The notes beneath the pieces are model-generated. The model had not been told where the DNA came from. It did no database searches and saw only the letters and a program-made list of their open reading frames with translations. The translations under genes were made by a program, and so were the position numbers. A DNA stretch of 64,000 bases from the NCBI GenBank assembly GCA_907165275.2, contig OU015649.1:7842001-7906000 (forward strand), read 5' to 3'. Every line of letters starts with the position of its first letter. The stretch's first letter is position 1. Below are positions 36,901 through 46,610 of this stretch, in pieces. The DNA is from Zygaena filipendulae. Its lineage: Eukaryota; Arthropoda; Insecta; Lepidoptera; Zygaenidae.

Positions 36901-39648
36901 TTAGAGTTGTATGTGGTAGTTATCCTATGCAGTGGTGATCTGATGCCAGCATTGGTTCGACTTACGTTTGCATGGAACAATTGATGTGCACGTGATGAGC
37001 GCATTACAGCTCTAGAAGGCACGCAATAATATATCCTATTAGAAAGATCTATACAATCGAATCGATGATGACAGAGATCATAGAGTAACATAGCTTCAAG
37101 TTGAATGCGCCGAGACCTCAGATCAAGTATTTGATGTTCACTTAGAAGTACTCGATATGATAAGCGCCGACGAGCACACCTAAACTGTACACATTTTAGA
37201 AATTTCTTTTGAACCATCTCAATACTATTACTATACTTGTCATAAAGTGGGTTCCATATCGGCACCGCATATTCAAGCTGAGATCTAACTAAAGATTTGT
37301 ATAGGTACAAGTAGGTTGATGGTTTTTTAAAATCGATACAAGATCGCATAACGAAACCATACATCCTATAAGCCTCATTAATTATATTTTCTATATGAAT
37401 GTCGAAATGCAACTTACTATCTAAAGTGATTCCAAGATCTCTGATACTATTTACCTTATCAAGAATTGTGCCACACAATGAATAGCAATAATTGCTTATA
37501 TTCCTTTTCTTTGTAAATGTTATTGATTTACATTTATTCAGACTCAACTCAAGCTTGTTTTCGGCACAATAAACTGAGAAACGATCTAAATCTTCTTGAA
37601 ATCTGTCATGATCAGTAGGATTTTCAACTTATATTAGAGCATGCAAATGTAATCACTGGCACGCACAGGGAAGAGTAAAAACGTAGGTCGTAGATATTTT
37701 CCCCGTGAGAATTCCAGAACAAACTACACTATAAACCTTCCTCTGGAATCACTCACTCATTTGGTGAAAACCGCATGAAAACCCGTTCAGTAGATTTTAA
37801 GTTTATCGCGAACAGATAGACGCGTTGGAGGACTTTGTTTTATAATATGTAAGGATTGTGCTGATTTTGAGAAATAATTGAATTAAAACATTTGGTTGCC
37901 GTTAAGGCGTTTTTTTTTTCAATAACCCAAGCATCCTTTTTCACAGGATGATGTTATGCTGAAAGCGCTGGTCCAGGCTGGCGCTAGCGTCAACGTGTAC
38001 GACTATGATGGCTTCACACCACTGATGCACGCCGTGATGGTGTCGCGGCTTTCGGTGGTCCGTCTGTTGTTGCAAAATGGTAAGAGGAGACGTAGGCCGT
38101 AGAAGACATTTGAAGAATAAGTTTTTAAAACAATTTTGCTGTCGCCTTCCCCTCCAATCTCCCCTAATAGAGCGCGACAGAGACAAGTTCACCTTGAACA
38201 GCTGGTTAAAATAGACGAAGATTTCCCTCCGTGGACTATGCTCATAAGTTGCATAAATTGTAGAATAGAATAGATAAATTGTACTGCAAGTTGAACTACT
38301 CAGAGGCGTCTCTCTCTAGCCCACGTAGCGCCCGTGTGCAAACGTTAGCCTAACGCCTAGTAAGGTCGAAAAGCGAGGTCAAAATGGAATGGATCAAACA
38401 TACTTTCAAATTTCCAAAAAGTTCATGTTGAAAAAAGTTTATAAGTATTGTAAAAGCCGCTCGTGGCGCGCTTTGCTTTGCTGTAATTCGACAAATATAA
38501 GAAGAGCTCAAGGTGTTATACAAAATGCATCCAAAGCGGAGCTCTTTTTACGTTGGTCATTGAAAGTGCCGCGGCCGACCAACGCGACGCGCGCACCGAG
38601 TGGAGCTCCGGTAGTACTTACTACATCGGAGGGGATTAAAACGTTAGTAATCAGCGTGATACGACATTCTGTTTATGGTAGACTCGTTCTGCAATAACGC
38701 GATTGGCACGTTTCCCTATTAATAGTAGGTATTGATTATAGTGAACCGTACAAATTACGCGCAATTTAATCAATTAGCACCGCTTTTTTAGCAATTGGAC
38801 CTGTTCGGTGGCACAACTTTCGTCTTCTATATACCTACCTATGCCTATTATGATTACAGGTTATTTTTAATTTTTTTCAGGTGCTCTTGTCAATGCTTGC
38901 AATAATATAACCGGTGAAACACCTTTACACGTAGCTGTTGAACATGTGCTCTGTCCAAAACGTTTCGAAGAATTACTCAATTATTTTCTTGAATATGGTT
39001 TCGATATAAACCATACCACTTTTATCACTGGGGACACCGCCTTAAACAGAGCTTTATTGTTACACAAGTAAGCTATTTTAGTACTTCACTATCTTGGTGT
39101 GCAATAATAGATGATTGAAATGTGCGATGTTACCTAGTACTTAGAAGGAATACATGGTTAATTAAACTATATCTGAAGAATGAAGCGATGAATTATAATA
39201 TAATTATTAACTTTGTAAAAAATTGTATATCGGAACAAGTTTTTGTTCACAAAATATTATTTTGAATTTTAGTGACTCTGCTGTGAAAACGCTGATCCGC
39301 TACGGAGCCGATGTTAACACATGGGAACTTAAATCCTTCAGTTATGCAAAAAACAATTTATCTTGGGCGATATTAACTGAAGCCTATTCGGTAGCGTACA
39401 TGTTGATTAAAGCCGGCCATCGCCCTATAATTCACCTGCACAAGCCTCCTAACGCAGAGCCGTCCTGCGAAGAAACTTTTCTGCGGCAACTTATTAGACA
39501 ACCGTTGACACTTCAAGACCATTGTAGGTTAAAAATAAGAAGTTTGAGCAATGACAGACTATTATTCCGTTATGTAACGACGCTGCCATTGCCTCAAAAA
39601 ATAAAAAGGTTCCTAAAGATGGAAACGGATGAATATGATTGTACCTAA
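30914..39648 (+). CDS. Ankyrin-repeat and SOCS-box (ASB) protein, nine exons
   Basis: This gene encodes a substrate adaptor of the ASB family: ankyrin repeats bind the target and the SOCS box recruits Elongin B/C and Cullin-5. Exons are 30914-30992, 31910-32327, 32648-32823, 33471-33646, 34093-34243, 35565-35689, 37947-38079, 38881-39067 and 39273-39648. They total 1,821 nt, giving 606 residues with every splice phase consistent. ATG at 30914 opens MEHVVNQLSRAVRREDKDAV. Ankyrin signatures recur throughout, for example SPLGEAARNGNIEILKLLL, GRIALFYAASQGHNEAVKLL, APLHIAASKGYFDI, TALHLAIVNDHADIVVHLV and TPLMHAVMVSRLSVVRLLL. The C-terminus has the SOCS-box pattern PLTLQDHCRLKIRSL, then LPLPQKIKRFL. 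Exon 2 carries a Cys/Ser-rich insertion between repeats. The exact ASB subtype is not assigned. It is transcribed divergently from Pix. Confidence 0.92.
31445..31853. mobile_element. hAT-like non-autonomous element in ASB intron 1
   Basis: The ends TAGGGCTGCCATCCGT and its inverted partner GATGGCAACCCTA bound 409 bp. Flanks CATGCGGT (31437-31444) and CATGCAGT (31854-31861) form an 8-bp duplication with one mismatch. It includes a TTTC microsatellite at about 31597-31613. Confidence 0.78.
31910..32327 (+). CDS. ASB exon 2: first ankyrin repeats with a non-ankyrin insertion
   Basis: The acceptor is TGTTCCAG| and the donor TATAA|GTAAGT. It starts CNPNEDAAHGMSPLGEAARN and completes a repeat at LKLLLVACQ. 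About 95 residues of non-ankyrin sequence follow, including a KRRKLN basic run (possible nuclear localisation signal), CNCDETGKCSGG and an acidic end (EELEWDEELG). The insertion is unusual for the family. Confidence 0.9.
32648..32823 (+). CDS. ASB exon 3: ankyrin repeat
   Basis: The acceptor is TTTTTTATAG| and the donor GATGCTG|GTAGGA. It encodes WYAKILENSGAVLESAAV and an ankyrin repeat DAFGRIALFYAASQGHNEAV ending KLLLDAG across the junction. Confidence 0.9.
32868..33015 (+). mobile_element. Lep1-type Helitron copy, internally deleted (ASB intron 3)
   Basis: It starts TAGTATAAAACAAAGTTGCT and ends GTGAAACCACAGGGGCACAA then CTAGTT. The central ACTACGCAACGG part is missing. Confidence 0.75.
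33471..33646 (+). CDS. ASB exon 4: two ankyrin repeats
   Basis: The acceptor is TGATTTTTAG| and the donor GATATA|GTGAGT. Repeats: DGLTPLLVAVMNNQIKVTKT followed by DKMAPLHIAASKGYFDI. Confidence 0.92.
33655..33862 (-). mobile_element. Helitron-like copy in ASB intron 4
   Basis: It begins 9 bp after the exon-4 donor (ACTATCTGTCCCCCGCGGTA) and contains GAATTCCGGGATAATAAG, TTCATGATGATCAGTTGAG and CATTTACAATATTAGTA. Confidence 0.72.
34093..34243 (+). CDS. ASB exon 5: ankyrin repeat
   Basis: The acceptor is TTTTGTTTTAG| and the donor TACG|GTAAGA. It encodes VKILVKNGACLNARDMHDRT and ALHLAIVNDHADIVVHLV, a complete repeat. Confidence 0.92.
34534..34745 (+). mobile_element. Helitron-like copy, 3'-truncated (same subfamily as 13645)
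   Basis: It starts GGCGACCGAGCTTCGCTCGT and includes GATAAAACGACGTTTTCTAA and TGAAAATCGTTGGAGCCGTT. It abuts an inverted Helitron array in ASB intron 5. Confidence 0.72.
34748..35220 (-). mobile_element. Head-to-tail array of Helitron-like units in ASB intron 5
   Basis: Starting at the inverted CTAGC end, four units repeat the order GC-rich palindrome, GGGATAAA-AGTACCCTATGT, CACT..AGCTTCT, AAATCGGTTCAGTAG. Junctions such as CTCACAATCTCTGGAGTTCC and TAGAGATAGCTGTTCC also occur in the array at 26771-27425. Confidence 0.72.
35565..35689 (+). CDS. ASB exon 6: ankyrin repeat
   Basis: The acceptor is ATATATTTCAG| and the donor CGGCAG|GTATGC. It encodes STPLKEAVCIKNVKVVELLL and LLHTAIAQRQ. Confidence 0.92.
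35850..36245 (-). mobile_element. Helitron-like copy with an insertion (ASB intron 6)
   Basis: It starts ACTAGCTGTGCTCCGCGGTT and carries GGAATTCCGGGATAAAAAGT. At about 35975 it is interrupted by about 190 bp ending in ATTAATTAATTAATTA. Helitron sequence resumes at AAATCCATTCAGTAGTTTTT. Confidence 0.65.
36813..37629 (-). pseudogene. LINE reverse-transcriptase C-terminal fragment (Jockey/CR1-like group)
   Basis: An open stretch of about 270 codons encodes the thumb/C-terminal part of a non-LTR retrotransposon ORF2. It shows LELSLNKCKSITFTKKRN, then IRDLGITLDSKLHFDIHIEN, then YKSLVRSQLEYAVPIWNP, the usual order after the YADD palm. The catalytic palm, endonuclease and ORF1 are missing, so this is a 5'-truncated insertion. 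Having no stop or frameshift, it is younger than the LINE at 55.8 kb. It lies antisense in intron 6 of the ASB gene. The clade cannot be fixed from this part alone. Confidence 0.82.
37690..37858 (-). mobile_element. Lep1-type Helitron fragment
   Basis: ATTTTCCCCGTGAGAATTCC, GAAAACCGCATGAAAACCCG and GGACTTTGTTTTATAATATG show an inverted Lep1 5' half. Confidence 0.65.
37947..38079 (+). CDS. ASB exon 7: ankyrin repeat
   Basis: The acceptor is TTTTTCACAG| and the donor AAAATG|GTAAGA. It encodes DDVMLKALVQAGASVNVYDY and a second repeat GFTPLMHAVMVSRLSVVRLL. It lies after a 2.26-kb intron that holds an antisense LINE fragment. Confidence 0.92.
38881..39067 (+). CDS. ASB exon 8: ankyrin repeat
   Basis: The acceptor is TTTTTTTCAG| and the donor CACAA|GTAAGC. 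It encodes ALVNACNNITGETPLHVAVE followed by FEELLNYFLEYGFDINH. Confidence 0.92.
39273..39648 (+). CDS. ASB exon 9: last ankyrin repeat and SOCS box
   Basis: The acceptor is TGAATTTTAG| and the stop TAA is at 39646-39648. Ankyrin sequence DSAVKTLIRYGADVNTWE is followed by a linker. The C-terminal SOCS box begins PLTLQDHCRLKIRSLSNDRL and ends LPLPQKIKRFLKME. The BC-box Leu-x-x-x-Cys spacing needed for Elongin C contact is present (LQDHC), as is the Cul5-box LPLP motif. Confidence 0.93.
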
Positions 39649-39700
39649 TGTATCCCTTACCCTTAGTTATTATGAAATAATGAACATACAGGGTGATTTC

Positions 39701-39706
39701 AATAAA
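39701..39706 (+). promoter_or_regulatory. Polyadenylation signal of the ASB gene
   Basis: AATAAA occurs 52 bp after the ASB stop codon in otherwise non-coding sequence and is the first canonical signal downstream. Confidence 0.6.
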
Positions 39707-40020
39707 GTTAGCCTTTATCTCGGGGATACAATTTCATTATAAGCGCGAACTTTTAATAAAATAAAATATTTACAACATAGATAACGGTTAACGGAAATAA
39801 TGTGTTACTGAGCCTATCAGAATAATTAATCAAATCGAGTTATGGGGTAGATCTTGAAAGTGTTGAGCTTGCAACTCGTGAAACTAAATAACTATATAAC
39901 TAATTATTATCGGTTTCTATGGACAAGTGGAAATTTTAGGAAAGTGGTCATTTTCGACCTAAAGGCACATACCTATTTTGATCTCAACTTATTTTTATTT
40001 ATTATCAATTAAATTGTTAA

Positions 40021-40486
40021 CCCTTTCACCGCCACGTTTTTGTAGCCTTAAGACGATTGTGAGCCTGCAAATTTTCATACAAAAAGCGATACCGTTTTAC
40101 CACCCTTAAACATAGTCCAATTTTGATATTTTTTTACATGTTATTGATATATTGGATAAGTAAGCGTACGGGTTTTGATTTTAAAGAAATATTGCTTATA
40201 ACAAAAGTTATTAGCTTCTCAATATTTATATTTTTTACAAAAAATCTACCTCGAGCGTTTTAATTTATTAAACTAAACCGAATTAACAATTGACAATTCT
40301 CGTAATAAGTAAAGGCTATAAAACATGGCCATGCCCTCCAGATCGCACGCTTTAGAAATGATTTCTCCTAGTCATGGGAATCTATAGTTTAATTTGATAA
40401 AAGTAGGATTTAAGTAGGTAATGTTACGTTTTTGACCCTGGGAGACTTCCATAGATTGTGATATTACGGAGATAGCGGTGAAAGGG
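40021..40486. mobile_element. piggyBac-type MITE with TTAA duplication
   Basis: The 466-bp element is bounded by CCCTTTCACCGC and GCGGTGAAAGGG, with TTAA on both sides (40017-40020, 40487-40490), the hallmark of piggyBac insertion. There is no coding capacity. It lies about 300 bp after the end of the ASB gene. Confidence 0.88.
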
Positions 40487-42009
40487 TTAACCAAATAACA
40501 ATAACGTAAAAAAATAATTCGCGTCGCGTCGTCGTCTCATAATAATGTATCTCATATTGTTGTCGACAACTAAAATTATAATTTCTATAACCGACGATTA
40601 TTTATTAATTTACATTCAATTAATATGGAAGAGACAACACTTTTAGTCAACTTTTTTGTAATTAAGGGATGTTACTCTACTATAAGGATCTCAATCCAGT
40701 CACACTAGCCACCTAGCGCCTCTAACTCGGCATTTTTTAGAAGAGATTTCGTTTTGTTTTTGTTTTTATGGACTAGTGTGACCAGATTCCAGCCTCTTAA
40801 AATGTTTGTTTTGTACATTTTTTTAAAGCATTACTTCACAACGTCAAAGCATGATTTTTTTCTGGTTAATCCGTGTTCAGTTATTACAACCATTGTGCGG
40901 ATTGTGCGTACATACATACATTGTATTATCTCAAGTCAAATTTGCAGGAAAAAAATCATGCCAAAATTCCTGTGGGCGAGTGAACGGGTTGTTCCGTTGT
41001 TATGTACCAGTGTACCCATTGTTTTGCAGTGCATGTAGGGCCTACAAATTTGTTATGTATTATTTAAGTAGGTACTTGGAAATATTAAAGTCAAACAGTA
41101 TTATAATAAGTGTCTTTATTGTTTTATTTATAATTACATTACATAAAGTACAAAGACCCTACAAGGTAAGACAAAATATTCAAGTGTTATCCGTACCTAG
41201 GTAGTTACAAGTTAGTATTTCCTACACAAATTATAGTATTTTCTGCACATCTAAAAATTAGAAATGATTTAGTACAATGTTATCCTTGATCCGTTTAACA
41301 TAAAAGTGAATATATTCAATCTTACAGATCTAGTGGTGGTAGAAAAAAAGTAGGGTGCATAGCTTTCGCAACTGATTTCTAAGTATTTCCATTTATTTAC
41401 AGGAAGTTTGAACATGTGGATTATAATACAGTTTGAACGAATTATAAATCATAGGTACATATTAGAGAAAAAATAATAAAATTACCAATGAACTTTATCG
41501 TTTATGATTACGATCACAACTACATAATAAAAATATTTCGTGAACTTTCGGGTATTTTACACAATGCAGCCATTTTGTGCTTATTATCCGACGGACTAAA
41601 TGGAATTTTGATTATCATACTCCGGCAGGCCGGCAACATGCCTATTGTACGTACACGGTATATCCTACGTACAATCAAATCTCGACCTTATTTCTTATTT
41701 CTTTGAACTAAAGTTCTTACGAGTAAAATGACGCGTATAGCTTATTTGAAAATATTGTTTCCAGGGATGTTCTCTTCCTTCACTAAGGAGCAAGGATCTA
41801 GAGGGGCGAACATCTAACGACAGACGCATCTTGAGGCATAGTCGCTTCCCATTATGTGAAACAAGATGTCTGACATAGGTCGCGGGGTCTGGCTTTGCGC
41901 AGCGCAGGATTGACAATTTTAGAGATTCTCGGTAGATACCTTCAGACATTTGTTGCCTATATAATTTATGATTCCCCATAAAACTGTCGCCTTAAGTTAC
42001 CAGTTTCCA

Positions 42010-42098
42010 AGGATCATTCCCAGTTGTCTTTGCCAGTGACGAATTGGACATAACAATATCCATAAAAAATGGGGAGTGACAACTGGGAATGACCCCTC
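42010..42098. repeat. Short inverted repeat (hairpin MITE)
   Basis: GATCATTCCCAGTTGTC and GACAACTGGGAATGACC flank about 50 bp with no coding content. Confidence 0.65.
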
Positions 42099-42589
42099 CA
42101 AATCAGAAGATTTGCGTACCAGTAATGTCTCATGCAGATTCATCCAGCTGTAAGTTTTTAAAAATAGATCTAATAAAAAAAACCACTATTAACCCATATG
42201 AATATGGACTAGATCTATAGAGAATGAACATAAATGCCTACCTTAACCATTCTCCATAACACGTGATATGTTTTATAGATATGATCAGATTCCTGATTTT
42301 AACTTCAGTTTTACTGCGACAAATATCCACGATTCAGATTTTAAAAGGAAAACCTAGTAATTCAACTGGAATATATTAGATAATTCAAAGAGTTCGTAGT
42401 ATAGGTATGGCAGTCTGAACTACCTCCATTTTTATGAAAGCGACATTTATATCAGCTTCCTCAGACGAAATAAGTGTTTCGTCTGAATCAGCTTTCAGAC
42501 AAAATCAGGCGTGCATAGAGCAGAATGCAATTTAAAGTTTAGTGCGTGAGCAGCTTCTTTCTGGCATAGTGGCATCTGAGTTTTTAATG

Positions 42590-43098
42590 ATTTTATGAAC
42601 CTACTTCGGGAACTCCGAAATTAACACCGGTGTAATCCCATTTCTGGCATACACGTGTTGAGGGGTACCTACTGAAAAGAACATAGGTTGGGCCTCGGAA
42701 TTCCTGCGGGATCTCCGAAATTTCCGCGGGAAAAACCGTGGGGAACAGCTAGTATTATTAATGATAATATTGTTTATTTTTTCTTTATACTTTAAGCCTG
42801 CTACAAAAATCTCATAATTAGCTAAAAATATTCTAAACCTTACGTCGAAATTTCATAACATTTCGACCTTACATACTGCAGATATAACATTTCGATGTAA
42901 TGTTATCCTACTAATATTATAAAATTGTGAAAGTGTGGATGTTTGTTACTCAATCACGCAAAAACGGCTGAACGGATTTGGATGAAATTTGGCATGCACA
43001 TTATCAGGGGTACAGAGAAAGACATAGGGTACTTTAATCCCGGAATTCCCGCGGGGACTCCGAAATTACCGCGGGTGAAACCGCGGGGCACAACTAGT
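42590..43098 (+). mobile_element. Two Helitron-like copies
   Basis: One ends at about 42755 (ACCGTGGGGAACAGCTAGTA). The second runs from about 42905 (CTACTAATATTATAAAATTG) through CACGCAAAAACGGCTGAACG and GGAATTCCCGCGGGGACTCC to ACCGCGGGGCACAACTAGTA at 43098. Confidence 0.78.
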
Positions 43099-43307
43099 AC
43101 TTAATAATTAAGACGGAGATTGTGGTAGAGCTCTTCATCCTCTACAATCTATATTGGTCAATCTATATAGTATATCACTATATAGGTAAAATTTTAATTT
43201 ACTATTGTGCCATAACTTATTATATTTCTTAAATAATATTATTTTATGACGAGTACCAAAAACAGTAAAGACGGGTATTTTAAAGATGTTAACTAATATT
43301 ATAAGAC

Positions 43308-43548
43308 ATACATAGATAAGCAATATTGTGTTAACCTACACTGGAGAAATTTCGAGTAAATCGTGTTTTAAAATTATAGCGCCATTTTGTGTCATCATTT
43401 TTTTATGTTTAACATTTTGTTGGTATTCAAACAATGTGATAAGGTAAACAGTAAACACATAATTAAAAAAACGTTCTATAAATCTCAATAAAGCGTTCTG
43501 TATCAATAACTTAATTTTTCGTGTTAACATGTTATTGCTTATAGGCGT
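43308..43548 (-). mobile_element. MITE, same family as 62618-62853, inverted
   Basis: It begins with AGATAAGCAATATTGTGTTAA and ends with GTTAACATGTTATTGCTTAT. The centre contains the reverse complement of GAACGTTTTTTTAATTATG. Both ends are present, length about 240 bp. Confidence 0.75.
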
Positions 43549-44154
43549 CAGTATACCTATATATACATGTTTACTTTTAGGTATAATTACGCAATGTTAT
43601 AAAAATGATATGGGACATTACAATTATATGTATTAAAATTTATTAATTCCTGATCTATCGGGAACTGTTAAATACAAAAATCCGTTAATATATTATCAAA
43701 AACATTCACTATTCTAAGGGGCCTCAGCAGTCTCCTATGGCAACCTTACATCGTAATTATGTGTTAAAAGTTTTGACCATGTTTCGATCATTTTTAAAAT
43801 AAGTTAGGTCGATAGACGTAAGACGTAGTAAGAGCTATGTTGGTAGGATAAATTTACATAAACTAATATGACACATAACAGCAATAAAAAAACTTCTGAT
43901 GGTTCAAGACGAACTGAGGAGTAAAATTATTATTTAAGAGAAAATAGAAATTGTCTTCATCTTTGTTGTTCTTATGAAATCTTAGATAGGTTTCTAGGAT
44001 ATAAAATAAAAGTGGTATAAAAGATTTTTTGTTAATGGTTCCCCAAAGTTTGTATAGAAATTATAAAGCAGTTTTGAACCATTCACATTTATTATAATTC
44101 ACATACAATGGCCATGATGACAATTGACAGGGTATAAAAATCAAAATTCTATTT

Positions 44155-44712
44155 AGTTCGTCAGATAGTAAAAAAATAATAGACAAGTATTAACTTCTCA
44201 CTAATCATTTATGGACTAATATATGTCTGTATTAACTATTATTATTTTATGCTTTTTCAAATTATTAAAAAAATATTTAGTTACATAAAACTTAAAGTTT
44301 AGGAGTGGGAGGTCGCGACGTCATAACTAATTAAATGTACCTAGGTGTGACGTTTAAATTAAACATTAATTTAATTAATGCATGAATTAAGTGCATGAAT
44401 TTTTTTAATTAATAAATAAAAATGAATTGTAATTATTAAAAGTGCATGAAAGTTGTACTAAAAAAAGTATGAAATGTATTGTACCTAATATACTGGGAAA
44501 TTATATAGTACAAAAGAGAAAAGAAACACGGAAAACAACTGGAATAAATTTAATGTAATACTATCGGCAATAAAGGCTATTTTGATTTTGATTTTGAGGT
44601 GTGACGTCACACGTAAATTCAACTGAATGTATCGCCATTATTTTTTGATTACGTAAAAAAGGGAAAATACGTGTCCAATATTTTTTATTAACCTACAAGG
44701 ACTAAATAAAAT
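44155..44712. mobile_element. MITE family B, copy 2, interrupted by a LINE tail
   Basis: It shares ends and internal words with 20385-20635 (ATAGACAAGTATT, TTTTTGATTACGTAAAAAA, ATACGTGTCCAATATTTTTT). A 243-bp insertion at 44354-44596 explains its greater length. Confidence 0.75.
44354..44596 (+). mobile_element. Short LINE/SINE 3'-end insertion with 11-bp target duplication
   Basis: The insert ends with GGCAATAAAGGCTATTTTGA followed by TTTTGATTTTG repeats, a LINE-type tail. AGGTGTGACGT occurs on both sides (44343-44353 and 44597-44607), an 11-bp target-site duplication. No coding sequence is left. Confidence 0.8.
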
Positions 44713-44874
44713 TTAGTCATCGTGTCCATTTTTAAATTGATATCGATAATAATTAAAATAATGGGTAGGTAAAGTAGGTGTTTTAGGACTAAAACACGGC
44801 TAATATGACATTTCAAGTTTCTTCTAAGATCGATGATTTTTTCTACAGCACCATGATGTGAATTAAGCAACTTA

Positions 44875-45059
44875 GGGTGGTACCAGAAAAAATTATCAAT
44901 GGTAGAATGGATTAGTCATCGACTCACCGTCGATGGAGAGTTTTTACTACACCAATCGATCGATGCCATCAACCCATGTAGGATTTCCGAGGCAGGGATG
45001 AACTAAAGCTACCACACTAACCGATAGACGCCGATCGATCGATTGTTGTGGTAACACCC
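44875..45059. mobile_element. Short piggyBac-like MITE
   Basis: The ends GGGTGGTACCA and TGGTAACACCC are imperfect inverted repeats. TTAA follows the right end (45060-45063), while the left side shows TTA. Internal GATCGATCGAT palindromes occur. The length is about 185 bp, and it sits just beyond the 3' end of ANKRD39. Confidence 0.5.
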
Positions 45060-45129
45060 TTAAATACACTAAATAATTTAAAACTAGTACTTAGTGCATT
45101 TGTTAATAATACAAAACAATTATAAAATT

Positions 45130-46169
45130 TTAAGGAGTTGCATTTGCCACATGACCTTTAACATTTTTCATGTGCGCAAGTTGCGGATACTGACCTAGCA
45201 AAGTGTTGACTAGGCTATGGTGTTTGTTTTCAGCTGCTTTGTGAAGAATCGTTTGACCGTCTATGTCTTGTGCGTAGACGCATGCTCCCGATTTTATTAA
45301 GAATAGCATAGTCTCAGTATTACCTAAAATAATTAAGTGCTTGTCAGTGAAACATGAAATGGAAGTCATATTGATAACTACTACGCACGCAAGAGTCCAA
45401 AGAAGTTATCTATAAATTACGTCACACTAATTTCGATATTTTTTGACCCTCCACCATCTTTGTCACAGTTGGTCACAAATTTGACATTGCATTGATGCAT
45501 AATGATATTATAATAACATATTTAAATCAACAGATTCAGTTTTACCTGCAGCAGCAGCTTTGTGCAATGGTGTTGCTTGTCCACTTTTAGTTAAAACATC
45601 AATGTGGGCACCATTTTGTAACAGTATGTTGCAAACTTCAGCATGACCCTTACGAGCTGCATAATGCAACGGTGCATAGCCAGAATTATCAAGAGTATTC
45701 ACAAGTTCCTTAGCATCCCTTGCCTTTCTTATTAGGCATTTCACTCTTTCTAAATCGCCATTGAAAGCTGAAAATATTTTATATTCCTTTGTATTGTTTA
45801 GTAATCTTCTATTGTGAAATCTACTAAACATACATGAAGCTCTCAGAGTTTCTGCAATATATGTGGACAATCCACCAAATTATGCAACATTTATAAATTT
45901 TAACAAAAACAAAGTACCTACATTTCATAGAAAGAGGAATACTCAAATCATTAAACAATATATTTACATCTGCTATTGGAGTAAGTGAAACAAGGTATAT
46001 TGCTTTTGGATCTGTTCAAATCGGTTAATTGTATATTTTATAAAACAAAAAAATTATAATTACCAGCATACCACAATCCTCTTTCCCAATCCATTTCTGA
46101 GAGAGTTTGTACAACAGATGCATTTGCTGTGGTACATTTGGTATGATCACATTTATGGTTGTGATCCAT
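45130..46169 (-). CDS. ANKRD39: ANKRD39-like ankyrin-repeat protein, three exons
   Basis: Exons 46169-46064, 45767-45546 and 45323-45130 total 522 nt and give 173 residues (human ANKRD39 is 183). The start encodes MDHNHKCDHTKCTTANASVV and then QTLSEMDWERGLWYAAFNGD. The motif EMD-ERG-W-AA-NGDL is diagnostic of ANKRD39. Ankyrin repeats follow: SGYAPLHYAARKGHAEVCNI, ATPLHKAAAAG and GQTILHKAAENKHHSLVNTL. Splice sites are GCTG|GTAATT to TTTTCAG| and GCAG|GTAAAA to TTTTAG|, all phase 1. ANKRD39 is a small conserved protein of unclear function. The start codon is only 94 bp downstream of an intronless GFRP-like gene on the same strand, so its 5' UTR and promoter must overlap that gene or be shared with it. 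Confidence in identity is high. Confidence 0.92.
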
Positions 46170-46263
46170 TTTTGTCTTAGTTATTAATATAGTTAATATA
46201 AAATATTCAAGGAGTTAGGTACACAAAAGTTTTAGTGATGACTAATAGTGTTTATAATAATGT

Positions 46264-46572
46264 TCAAACATCACGCTGCATGGTCCATGTAATTTCATTT
46301 TCTCCTGTGCTTGCAACTACTTTGTAGCCAAGTTGGCTGAGAGAATTTATAGCATCAACAACGTTTGTTTTAATTGCAATTCCATTGACTACCTCTCCAG
46401 AACCTGGATATTTTTTTGTCAATGCCTTTATTTCTTCATCTCCTAAGCCAAATGCTGAGCAATCAGATGCATGGAGAGAACCTTTCACAGCCACATATAC
46501 AAAATTCTCTTCAACAATAGGAACAGTAGCAATTGGGCTTGCCACTGAATTTTGACTACCCTTTGTATCCAT
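46264..46572 (-). CDS. GFRP-like protein, intronless paralogue
   Basis: A single exon encodes 102 residues. The C-terminal half reads VVDAINSLSQLGYKVVASTG followed by ENEITWTMQRDV. This matches the end of GTP cyclohydrolase I feedback regulatory protein (GFRP), where a Leu-rich helix, a G-F/Y-[KR]-V strand and a W-x-[LM]-x-[KR] terminus form the interface with GTP cyclohydrolase I. GFRP is a homopentamer that mediates inhibition by tetrahydrobiopterin and activation by phenylalanine. The first 20 residues (MDTKGSQNSVASPIATVPIV) are an extension beyond the usual start. The ATG is 38 bp after the stop of the three-exon GFRP-like gene on the same strand, and the two share LGYKVVAS. It lacks introns while its neighbour has two. 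It could be a translated second cistron, a tandem copy that lost its introns, or a gene with its own promoter. Function is inferred. Confidence 0.75.
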   Translation of the reverse strand: MDTKGSQNSVASPIATVPIVEENFVYVAVKGSLHASDCSAFGLGDEEIKALTKKYPGSGEVVNGIAIKTNVVDAINSLSQLGYKVVASTGENEITWTMQRDV

Positions 46573-46610
46573 AATAGGTGCTTTTTTAAATTTAAAGAGC
46601 TTTTACTTTT

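Noticed and set aside
38389..38697. 102-codon frame in ASB intron 7
   Set aside because: The exon 7-to-8 junction already joins in phase, and no donor or acceptor would include this frame without a stop.
40754..41204. Two overlapping hydrophobic open frames (94 and 117 codons)
   Set aside because: AT-rich composition explains the hydrophobic residues; there is no signal-peptide pattern with a downstream domain and no splice partners.
41695..41979. 94-codon minus-strand frame (MGNHKLYRQQ...)
   Set aside because: No recognised domain; it lies next to a hairpin repeat at 42010 and probably belongs to repeat sequence.
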